Shown in pieces: positions 20,109-30,561 of a stretch of DNA of 64,000 nt (positions are counted from its first letter, which is position 1; each line of letters starts with the position of its first letter). A program made the translations under genes and the position numbers. This DNA comes from Phanerodontia chrysosporium (Eukaryota > Basidiomycota > Agaricomycetes > Polyporales > Phanerochaetaceae), in NCBI GenBank assembly GCA_001910725.1, contig MJGA01000023.1, positions 62,001 through 126,000 on the forward strand. The letters are read 5' to 3'. The notes under the pieces are model-generated. The model worked only from the letters and a program-made list of their open reading frames with translations. It made no database searches and was not told the DNA's origin.

Positions 20109-23100
20109 GGTGTTGAGGTGGACAAGCTTGAGCTCATGCACTTCTGACGCGCGAGGGAGGCAGAGTGGAGCCCACGTGAACCTCTTGGTCCTAAGCTGAC
20201 GATTCACGTGGAGGGCCACCAGCATGTGGTTACCCCCAAGGCCATCATGCGTTACCTGGGGTTTTATCTTGACCCCAAGCTCTCGTTTAGGAAGCATATC
20301 CGCTACTACGCTACCAAGGCCTTGAGCACATTCAGTGCATTGCAGATGCTCGGCAACTCGAATTGGGGACTTACACTGACAGATAAGCGGCAGTTGTACA
20401 TCTCCAATGTCTTGCCTATCCTCACGTACGGGGTGCAGCTGTGGTGGCACCCTCAGTGGACAGGCAAGAAATGGGTGCGAGCTGTGCTGCAATGGGCGCA
20501 TAACCGGGCGGCGCGATGGATCACGGGTGCGTTCTGCACCACGCCGACGGGAGCTCTTGAGATGGCGGCCGGCTTGCTCCCGCTGCGGCATCAGGTTGAC
20601 CACCTCATGAGAAAGGCATGCCTGTGCGCAGCGACTCTGCATAGTGGTCATCCTACACGGGCGCAGCTCCTTCACCCGTCCTGGCGTACGGGCTCGGCCG
20701 TGTTTGTGCCCCCGATGCCGCTGAGTGGGTGTAAGACACGGGATGGAGTCACCCCGCTGTCACATGTCAATGTCCTGGGGCAGGCGTGCACTGAGTCCTT
20801 CGACGTTCTCGATGATGAGTGTCGGCCGGGGGATCGGGTCTGGGATGTGTTCCGTGATCAGGTTGTGGTGCACGACCGGGTTATTGACAGGAAGGCTGCC
20901 CCTGCTAAGGCACAGACAGAGGCCTTGGAGCAGTGGATATCGAGCAGGCTCAAGCCGCTCATCGGGCGCGTTGAGCAGGACCCGACGTGTGCGATGGTCT
21001 TCACGGATGGCTTCCAGCAGAAGGGGGACAGAGTCCTAGGCGGTCTCTCTGCGGGGGCGGCGTGGCTCGTTAAGTGCCAGGGCACGGTGCGCCGTGGCTG
21101 CTTCGGGTGCGGCAAAGCCACACCGTATGATGTGGAAATGGCGGCCCTGGCTAGGGGGCTTCGGACCGCTGTTGAAGGTCTTCCGGAGGAGGTGCTTGAC
21201 ATTCATGTCTTTGCAGACAACCGAGCCGCGCTTACGTCGGTCCTGGCGGCAGGGGCTGGGCCATCATAAATGCTGTCGGTGGCGACCTGCCAGTCTGTTC
21301 GGCCATGGCTTGCAGGCTCGTCCGAGCGCCGCATTCACCTGTGGTGGTGCCCTGGGCACCGCGGGGTGTACTGGAACAACGTGGTAGACCGCGCGGCTGG
21401 GGAGGGAGCACTGGAGCCCTCGGAGGAGGTCTCCTTCGCGTACGCAAGACAGTGCATTGGCGCTGCAGCGTCTTCAGCGTGGGTGCAGGACATGCAATGG
21501 CGAACGTACCGTGGTCATAACTCTCTGGTTCGGGTGGCTGACTTTGGACGGTGCAAGCCCTCCGCGGCTAACTGGTTCCTGCGGACGGCGGGGCGCAGTG
21601 CCCCATACATGGCCTGGTTGGTGCGCTTCATGAGCGGTCACTTCCCGCATGGTGCATTCCGTGAGAGGTTTGGATTGGACGGAAACCGGAGGTGCTGGTG
21701 CGGGGTCGCCGACGTCGAGACGCGGGATCACATTTGGTTCGGTTGTGATCTTTGGATCAAGCGGCACAAGCCACCGGACGAGGAGGTCGAGCGGCGGAGG
21801 GCTGGGGAGCGGCCTGTCCCGGGGGCCCTTGACTTGTTCTCCCCCATGCCTGACGGCATGGACCTGCTCATGTACCTGTTACAGGAGTGGTGGGACACGC
21901 CCATTGAGCTTGACGATGTGGTCGAGTTCCTTCAGCTGAACTCGGCCGTAGGAACCTTCGCGTGGATCGAGCTCGTGGAGAGGGCGCTTGCTGACCTGGA
22001 CGCGGGGGACGACCAGTCCTACGACGTCCTGCAGGCCGAGCTGCACACCGTGCGGTGGAGGTCTGCTTACGAGAAATGGGTCCGGGCTCGACCTGGGGAC
22101 CCGCTGTCTGTATTCACGGAGCGGTATGCCATGTGGGCTGTCCGGGCTCTGAACAGTCTGTGTCACGGAGCAGGGGCTCAACGCTGCACGAGGGAGGGCG
22201 AATGGGGAGGTCGACGACAAGGCACAGCGGAGCGGGTCACGCAGCGACGAACAAACTTACGCAGCTGTCTGTATTGGCCAAGGTATATTAGCAATAGTAT
22301 CTACTATACAAACGATGGGCTTACCTGTCCGTATTGACCAAGAGGTCGAGATGACGGACAGGAGCGAGGAGTGCTACTCTTATATACTGCAGAAGTTCAG
22401 GGCAGGCTGTACGGTTACATAAGCTGATGGGCAGTGCTTGGCATAGCCAGCGGGGCTGTGACGCGGACTGCGCAGCGAGGCTGTGCTGGGGCTATGTCAC
22501 GAGACTGTGTCAGCTGGCAGTGTTCCGAGGCTGCGTCGGACTGAGGCTGTGTCATCAGGCTGATCAGCTCGGCGTGTCTCGGCGAGGGGAGTCATCAGGG
22601 ATGACAGTGCTTCCTCGGCGATCCGGGGGACCGGTTGCAAGGCAGACCGGTGATCCGGGCAGTGTCTGAGCGCGCAGCGGGATGCGCTGGCGTCTAGGAG
22701 TGATGCGCCATCAGGGCGCTGGCGCTGGGTGGCCAGGCGCTGAGCGTGGGCGGCTAGGACTCCAGACGGCGTGAGGGCTGCTCGCCCGTTGGATTAATCG
22801 AGGAAAATAGCCAAAAATCGGCGAAAAACAGGGCTACGCCGTCACATCCGTGACAGTCTGTTTAAGCTGGATGACACAACGCGCGCTGCACTGCTGATGG
22901 AGTTTGGCGTGCCAGCGGGCAAGGCGCGCAGTGGCTCCTTGCGCAGCTTGGTGGCGGCCGGCGGCGGGGAGTGATGGCGTCTCCTTGGCGCCAGGGCCGC
23001 CGTATTTCGCCCCCCTTCTCTTTTCGTTTCTTTTCTTTTCTTTTCCCTCTGCTTTCCTCCTCCCCCTTTTCCGTTGTGTGTGTGTCTCTCCCCTGTTTTC

Positions 23101-23190
23101 TTGTCTCGTATTGGTCTCGCGTCGTGGTGGGTAAGGTACAGTGCACATGTATTCCTTGAGTACGCACTCTGAAAGTGTAGTTATAAAATG

Positions 23191-23221
<31 letters not shown>
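20109..23221 (+). pseudogene. LINE (Tad1-like), 3' part: RT end, RNase H, zinc knuckle, poly(A)
   Basis: The frame from 20109 gives the end of a non-LTR reverse transcriptase (KLELMHF, then YLGFYLD, then LTYGVQLWW). An RNase H domain follows, with the Asp of VFTDG near 21005, a Glu near 21136 and an Asp near 21219, and its end HLWWCPGHRG near 21335. A C-x-C...H...C knuckle lies near 21695-21755. The frame carries TGA at 20145 and TAA at 21267, and is split by the solo LTR at 22161-22855. It resumes at 22861 and stops at 22972. A pyrimidine-rich 3' UTR ends in A26 at 23196-23221. It is truncated at its 5' end and dead. Confidence 0.82.
22161..22855 (-). repeat. Solo chromovirus LTR inserted in the LINE
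   Basis: 695 bp in reverse orientation, flanked by GTCTG (22156-22160 and 22856-22860). Removing the LTR and one GTCTG restores the LINE reading frame. It is nearly identical to the LTR at 19416-20108. Confidence 0.94.
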
Positions 23222-23479
23222 CGAGACCGTCCCCGTGATGTCATTGCTGGCTAACGGCGAAATATCTTTCGCTTTTTATTCGATTTTCTCAGAACTTTCT
23301 AGTAGTAATTACATGTATATAAGGAGGGCCGGAGGGCCCGCAGCATCGAGAATTGAAGTGTGTCGAGCCAGTTACCTGCACCCAAACTCGAAATTCTAAC
23401 AGACCCGCTTCGCTGCGCCACCTCGTCGACCTCCCTGATTGTGCTCCCTCGTGTAGTGTTGAGCCCTTGCTCCGCAACA
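23222..23479 (-). repeat. Fragments of a second LTR family next to the LINE tail
   Basis: 23222-23401, read on the minus strand, begins TGTTAGAATTTCGAG and matches 16726-16890. It breaks off at the LINE poly(A), as if the LINE had inserted into it. 23402-23479 resembles the last 80 bp of the chromovirus LTR but is clearly diverged (ends CTCCGCAACA). Confidence 0.55.
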
Positions 23480-23705
23480 ACAACCAGTTGGCATTGGCAC
23501 AGGCTCAGAACACCGGTACCCAGGGCCGCACAAAGTATATCAACATCTGCTATCATTTCCTCTGAGATAAGATAAGCTTGAAGGAAATCAGTGTCACACA
23601 CTGTCCTGGGGAAGACAACCCCACTGACATTTTTACCAAGCCACTGACGTGGCAGAAGTTCGAACACTTCCGCGTGATGCTTGGCATGTTGGCGTTGAGG
23701 GGGAG
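23480..23705 (+). pseudogene. pol: Copia pol C-terminal remnant (RNase H end) and polypurine tract
   Basis: The frame reads RTKYINICYHF, an in-frame TGA, then NPTDIFTKPLTWQKFEHF and LGMLALRG, the canonical end of Ty1/copia RNase H. The run GAGGGGGAG at 23697-23705 abuts the 3' LTR. Confidence 0.8.
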
Positions 23706-24073
23706 TGTTGATGAGCAGCGTGAGGCTGACACATGACATGCGTGAGCAGGCGGGCGTGCGCCTGTCAGACCCCTGATACCGTGGACCTGGAGGACTCTGC
23801 ACTGTGCACGCAAGTCGCCCCGCACCTCCTGCTCAGTAGACACGTTCTACCACGCCACTCTTACGTGGGCTCGCTGTACCAGACAGCGAGCAAATATTCT
23901 AGGTATTTTACTTCATTTTCTGTAGCTTTCCTAGACATGTATGTAGCTAGAGTATGAATACAGCCTCGAGGACGCCGTTCCCGTCGTCCTCGTTGTTCAC
24001 TCGTTCTATACCTGCGTGAATAAGTCTATAACAGTCGCTACTCTACTACAAGTAAGTCTATCTAATTCTAACA
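23706..24073 (+). repeat. 3' LTR of copia element
   Basis: 368 bp, TGTTGATGAGC to TTCTAACA, similar throughout to 15615-15985 but with many substitutions. Followed by the duplicated CCATT. Confidence 0.85.
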
Positions 24074-24078
24074 CCATT

Positions 24079-24692
24079 CTCTCGTTTGACGTCAGCTCTG
24101 TTCATGGAAGGCGCCCAAGCATGCCCTTCACACAAGGATAGTGTCACAGGAATGCACTGCTGTACCAAACAGTTGTGAGTTAGTCTCACTTCATTCTGGA
24201 TCTGCCTTTCTGTTAACTCCCAGCCCAGCCTGGCCTCATTTTGCCTAGTAGAGTTGGGCATCTGTACCGTCACATTGCTCTTTAGTGTTTGGATTGAACT
24301 TCAGATGATCCTCAGATGGATCATGCTCATTACCGTCCTTGACCACCCATTCGCAACGACTGTGACTGTGCACATGCTTCTACTGAACAATAAGCATTAC
24401 TTTGTTGTCCATTCCATTTCACTTGCTCTGACCATATGGAAGATTTATAAGTGTGCAGCAGTGATCCAAATTCCACCTGTATGCAGTCGATATTAGAATC
24501 CGGGAGCCCGTGTAGTAATAACTTATTGTACACGACAACAACGACACAATGCAATATGAGCGATACAGTATAAAGATATAATGTGACAACAGAACGCGAC
24601 AACAGATGAGGACGGGGACGCGACGAAACAGAGGGGGAACACGGATGAGGTCAACCGGGAATAGGATATGCTACAACATCGAGTTCAGATCC
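24079..24692. other. Non-coding DNA between the copia element and the adenylate cyclase stop
   Basis: No gene seen. It is AT-richer than its surroundings and presumably holds the 3' UTR and terminator of the minus-strand adenylate cyclase and, before the copia insertion, the continuation of the DUF6535 3' flank. Confidence 0.4.
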
Positions 24693-27600
24693 TCATGTAG
24701 GCAGGGAAGGAAGAAGCGCCAGGAGCTGCTGCAGGGTCCGCATGTCAAAGCCGGTGCCAGCACGCCGCGCGGCTACGTCGCCACCGTCGCCCTTGTTCAG
24801 CGCTGCGATATGGCGCAGCGTGAGACCCGCGAGCGCGTTCTCGATGCGGCTGGCGAGCGAGTCGAGAAGGAGGGTGAGCTCGCTGTCCGACGCCTTGTCG
24901 ATGGCGGGCAGCAGCGCCTCGGGGTTGCCGTACACGAAGACGGGGTTCGGGTCCTGCCGCACCTCGTCGTCCGTCTTCGCGGTGCTGCCTTTGCGCGTAG
25001 GCAGTGGTCTGAAGACGCGCGACGTCGTCAGTGTCTCGAGCCGGATGCAGAGCAGAGCAAGCTCCTTCATCTGCGAGATACTGAACTGCACGCGCGATCC
25101 GGACAGCGAGTCGGTGCGGAGGCTCTCGAGATCGTGCCGGCCCGCGAGCTCCTGGGGGTATACGAGCGAGATGCTCTCCGGAGCCTCGAGCCCCTTAAGC
25201 TTGATCTCGCCGATGGATATAATCTTCAGTCCAAGACGCCGTATGGCCTCGACAGCTTTTGGAGGCTGGACATCAGAGTATTCTGTCCGTGGACCTGACT
25301 GGAAAATGGAGGCATTGATTTCTCGGATGACGTCCGCGCTGACCGCGATCTGTCCGCCTTGAGCACAGCCACTGATACGGGAAGCACGGTTGACAACAGG
25401 ACCGAGGTAATCCATGCGATGTGTTGTCGGGTCGGGGTCAGGAATAGGGTTGCCACAGTGTATACCCATCCGAACAGAAAGACCGCGCGCGACGAGCTTG
25501 CCTGATTCGTCGTGGATCTCCTTCCCGTCTTCGCACTCGAGGATCTCCAACGGCCATGGGAGCTGAAGCAACTGCAGCTGCACGGTCAGGCACCACCAGA
25601 GCGCTGCCATCGTAGTCGGGAACGAGCACATGAAGGCGTCGCCTTCGGTCTTGACCTCGTAGCCGCCGCAGAACCGGAGCTGCCGTCGAAGAAGCGTGTT
25701 GTGGTACGAGATTGCCGTCTGCATGCCGCCATTTGCCTCCCACAGGTGCGTCGAGTTGCGGATGTCGGTGAACACGAGCGCTACGTGGCCCTGCGGGGGC
25801 GGAATGGGCGGAATGGCGGCGTCCAGCCGCGACACATCCCGGTTCGTAATCTCGTGGTCCTTGTTCGGCCGACGAAGCGGGCGGTACAGCTCAGGATCGG
25901 GCGAGATGGACGAGTCGAGGGTGTGCTGGCGAGACCGCGACGGACCCAGTCCGAAGAGGTCTGAGACCGAGATAACCATGATCATGGTCGTCCCTTCGGC
26001 GCCGTAACTGATCGCAAAGTCCCGCAGCTTTTGAGCCGCAATCATGGGGTTATCTCTGGCAGACCGCGCGATATCGACCGCAGTCTGGTACGAGACGAAG
26101 TCCCACAGGCCGCGGTTGCCGATGATAACAAACTCATCGAGCTCCGAGAGCTCTCGGATGATGATGTCGGGGCGCGCGTTGACCACGGGAAGCAGGTAGT
26201 AGAAGCCGAACGAGCGTGAGACGTCGATCTCGTCGTTGACGAAGCCCTTTGGCGAGACCCAGCCTTCTGCTGCACGTATCCTAGCCGTCTCTGCCCTATC
26301 GAAAGGATCATGCTTGCGCGAGAGGAGCTCCGCGTTGCCCTGCCGTGATATCACAGCGAGTGCATTACCAGCATTGGCCACGTAAAGCATCCGGCCGATG
26401 AAGTAGAGCACGACACCAGAGGCGCCGCTTCGCAGACTCGTGTAGTCGACCGAAGGGTGAGGGTTCTCGTTCGCGCTGACTGTCGACGGTCGGCGGGCAT
26501 CGCGCGTGTACAACCAGTCGTGGAGCTCCTTGTTCAGCTTCAGGAACGACCGGCGCATCGCATCAGCGACGGTTTCGCCCCGTGACTCGTCCAGTCGCTC
26601 GATCTCGCGCGCCAGCGCGGCCGGATAGTTGTCGTGCAGCCACTTCGACAGCCGGTTGTTGCTGCCGATGTGCGAAGCGCGCCCGAACATGGCGAAGATC
26701 GCCTCGTTCTTGCGGTCGCGGAACTCGGGCTGCACCAGGTCGAACATGCTGAGGTTTTGGCCGAGCGTGTCTGCGATACCGTACGCCATGTTGTAGACCT
26801 CCGATAACGAAGTCCGCACCCGGCGATCCTCATTATCGTCAGGGATATTCGGCGCGAACGTAGTGGTGACGTCCATCAGGCCGAGCACCTTGAGGTCCTT
26901 CAGCTCTGAGAAGTCCGCAAGCTTGCGATCAGAGCCATCCTTGAAGGGTGCGGCTTTGTGATCGGGCTTGATCTCGAGGCGTTTGTTACCCGACAGATTG
27001 AGGTATCGCAGGTTCGTGTTGAAGTTCCTAGCGAGACCCAAGGTCAGCGTCAGCCGGCTAGAGGCGTGTCGAACATACCAGTTCCAGTCGAACTCCCAGT
27101 TGTTGATGTTGTACTTGAGAACATTACTCCCGACATCAAGCACCTGCAACGCCTTGATCTTGCCAAGCTCCTGCGGCAAGCTCTGCAGCTTGTTCCCATT
27201 GAGGTACAGCACGCGCAGCCGCGAGAGCGACGGCAGGTCCTCGGTAGGCAGCGCGGTGAGCAGGTTCCCGCTGAGGTAGAGCTCCTCGAGGTAGGAAAGA
27301 TTCTTGAGGAACCCGCTGGGGATCACCTGGATGTGATTGAACGACAAGTTCAGCACGCGCAAGTCGCGCAAGAGCATCAGCGGCGCGAGGTGGTCTTCCG
27401 TGAGCCTGTTCTCGCCAAGGTACAGGCGCTTCAGCGAGACTGCGAGCGGGGGCGCGGCGCGGCCGAGCGAGCTCGCAGACGACGACTTGCGCTCAAGGCC
27501 ATGGAGGAGCGACGTCCCGGGTGACAGCGATATGCTCGCAGAGGGCGTGATCGTGACGTCGTACACGGTCGGGCTGCGGATGTCGCCGAGGAGGTTCGAG

Positions 27601-30561
27601 GTGAGGTTGAGCACCTCGAGCTTCGCGCACTCCCAGAGGGCGTGCGGAAGCTCCTCGAGGCTGTTGTTGTGCGCCTCGAGCGTCTCGAGGTTCTGCAGCC
27701 GCGCGATCGTCTCGGGCAGTGTGTACAGCTGGTTGTTCGAGCAGCTCAGGTGCTGCAGCTCCGTGAGCTCGCCAATCGAGTCTGGGAGAGCGCGAATCGA
27801 GTTGTGGTCGACCTTGAGCGTGCGCAGGGACGTGAGCTGCGCGAGCGCGAGCTCGTCGAGAGAGGAGAGCTTCGCGTGCGAGATGTCAAGCGTCACCATT
27901 GCGAATGGCTGCGCACCGAGCGGGCCAGGAATGAGCGTGAGCTGCGTGATGTCATTGTGCGAAGCATCGAGCAGCTGTAGGGACGGCCCGAAGGAGAGAT
28001 CCAGCGCGTGGACGGTGTTGTGATCTGCCATGATGGTCTCGACGTTCGGGAGCAGGCATACTGTCGTAAAATCTGATATCATATTCCGGCGACAATCCAG
28101 GAAGCGCAGCTTCGTCAATCCCCGTGCACCATGCGGGAACCTCGAGATCTTGTTCCCAACCATGATGAGCTTCTCAAGCTGCGCAAGGTTGCCGATCTCC
28201 TCAGGCAGGCTTTCAATGAGGTTGAAAGAAATGTCGAGGTCCATGAGAGACGGCAGTTTACAGACGACGTCGGGAAGCTCCTTGAACTTGTTGTTCGAGA
28301 TGTTGAGCTCCTTCAGCGACTTCAGCTTGGGAAAATACCAGGGCAGCCTCTCCATCCCGTTATTCTGGAGCTTCAACGAACGCAAGTTCGGTATGTGATC
28401 CAGGGCCGCATCCTTGAGATCGGTGATGCGGTTACACGAAAGATCCAACCGGTGCAGCTTCTCACAGTGCCGAACGCTCTGCGGGACTTTCTTCATGGAC
28501 ATGTTCTGCAGTCGCAGGACGCGAAGGTTCGTGCACAACTGGATGAAGTCAAGGGGATCTCAAGCATGGGATTTCGAGACAAGTTTAGCGAGATGATCGC
28601 CTCCGCATGGCTGTAGAGGATCACGGGCACCGTCTTCAGCGCCCTTGCGGCAAGATCCACCTGCTCGAAGGTGTCGAAAACGAGGTCATCATCCTGCAAC
28701 GCGCATATGAGCACACGTCGTGCAGCTACTAAGGCGTTCAACGCACCGCTGGACCCAGCACGTTACTCTTGTACACAAACTTCATCAAATATTGTATGTC
28801 CTCGGTCGCTAACGCGCGAAAGTCGTCGATGGGGTCCCACCCCGCCTGTTCTAGGCGTCGCCGCACAATATTGGCCGGCTTCTCCGTCATCGCTAACAGT
28901 CGTTCTGAGGTACGCGTCAATATTCCGCGGTCCTGCCCACGTAACGTAAGGAGACTCACCTCGCCCGCGCTCCTTGAGGTATAGCCTATGCATCTCCCGA
29001 TTGGTATCAAGCAGCATTTTGCCGTTGAGGTATGGTATAAGGTCCGCGACGGTGGACCTGAGGTAGATCGTCGCGACATGGTACGTGTTGTCCCGTCGGT
29101 ATATGCGTATTCGGTACGGTTCGTCGCGATCGTCGTATGCCCGTGGTGGGCGGCCGGACGTGCTGAGTGTGTGCCGCTTCTTCGCCTTCCGGCGCCCACC
29201 CGGACTTCGTAGCTGGTCGCAGTCTTCGCCCTCGGAGCTGGTGCCCTCCGCGAGTAGCATGTCCTCTGGGTGTATGCCGTTCTCTGGCTCGACCGCCCAG
29301 CTCTCCGGCGCCTTCCACGACGGGTTCTCGTGCCCTCGTATTGTCGGCACGCTCGCAGAAAACTGTCCTGCGTCTCTCGGTGACACGTTGCGATGGTCCC
29401 AGCCATTCGGTCCCTGTTTCCGCTTCACGCCGATGGTAGGCGTTTGGAACGGATCGGGGTTGCTGAAGAGCCCGCGTGGCCCGGCAGGAAGTGAGGACGT
29501 GGAAGCATGGTGCGGGTGGTGTGTAGACGAAGTGTCCGAGGTGAGTGCACTCGAGTAGGCGGACGACTCCAGACCGCTGCTCGGTGAGCTTGGCACGTTG
29601 TCGTACGTGCCATTCTGCAGGCCATAGTAAATTCCGAAGTCGACTATGCCTTCCATGTCATTGATATCCCGGTTGAGGGGGTATTCAATGTCTTTGGAAG
29701 GCACCGGAGGCGGAACATCTACGGCCTTCTTTCCCTTTCCGAGCAGAGGTGCCAGGCGGGATGAGGAGACGTGTACGGGAGGTGACGCTGGTGGAGGTGG
29801 TGCGATGTAAGGAATGTAGTCAGGAGACGAGGGGACGGCTGGGACAGGATGGTCATTGGAGCCAGAGAGGTCGAGCCTGCCGGGGCGCAGACGGCTTTTC
29901 GATCGTGTTCTACGGACAATGCTGCTGAGAAAAGACGTGGACGAGGACTTCTTCTTGAGATCCCTCTCCGAGCGGGAGAACTCGGTCAGGTGGCTCGTGG
30001 ACGCGGTGAGCGAGCTGTTGAGACTGTAGTTATCGCTGCCTGTGCGAAAACTAGAGGCGTTTGAGGGCCGTGCACGAAGGGAAGGGATGGCCGCCCTTGC
30101 TTTGAAAGTCTTACTCCGAGTGCTTGCGGGCGCGGGCTGTGATAATGCAGGGTCAGCGACTGTTCACTGCCAAGGCTCAGAACGAGAATGCATGTGGATT
30201 CTAGCAGACCCTACACAGCGCGGAGACACCGCTTTTCCCATGATAGTCTAGTATAATGTGCAAAGCCTGCCATATAGATGATGCCTGATTCGCTGAGAGG
30301 GCTTTGCTGCCGAAAGAGCTGTGCGCGTGCCTCCGCGCTCCCACCCCACTAGTACGCGCAAAGCGGCGTCCGTAGCACCGCCGACAATACGACACATGGC
30401 ACGAGCGCACTTACCACTTCCTTCTCCGTTTCTACGGGCGAGCCGGGGACAAGCCATGGCGCGATGATGTCGGCCTCGGTGGAGGGGGGCGCGTGCGGCT
30501 GGAGGTCCTCCGGGGGGAGGAAGTCGACGTCGAGAGAGATGGATGAGGTCGCCGACGCCAT
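24693..30561 (-). CDS. CYR1: Adenylate cyclase (RA, LRR, PP2C-like, class III cyclase), one apparent frameshift
   Basis: This enzyme makes cAMP from ATP to activate protein kinase A, and fungal forms are regulated by Ras or G-alpha proteins. Four exons are inferred: 30561-30415 (ATG), 30136-28960, 28904-28747 and 28693-24693. The protein has about 1827 residues. Domains are a Ser-rich N-terminus, a Ras-association-like domain (about 29130-28910), roughly twenty leucine-rich repeats (28560-27000), a PP2C-like domain (about 26840-25940) and the cyclase core (25800-25190), with the metal-binding Asp of VFTDIRNST and EGDAF. One base is missing in the C4 run at 28553-28556 (minus strand): the LRR frame before and after differs by one, inside a conserved stretch ending in MKKVPQS. 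The length of exon 4 also needs +1. This is a sequence error or a recent disabling mutation. Confidence 0.9.

Larger units (their letters stand above)
15615..24073 (+). mobile_element. Degenerate Ty1/copia element filled with other repeats
   Basis: The LTRs are 15615-15985 and 23706-24073 (TGTT...AACA), flanked by the 5-bp duplication CCATT at 15610-15614 and 24074-24078. Only the gag start (16058-16543) and the RNase H end with polypurine tract (23480-23705) of the internal region remain. The 7 kb between them is later insertions and rearranged repeats. The LTRs differ clearly, so this insertion is much older than the chromoviruses upstream. Confidence 0.85.
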
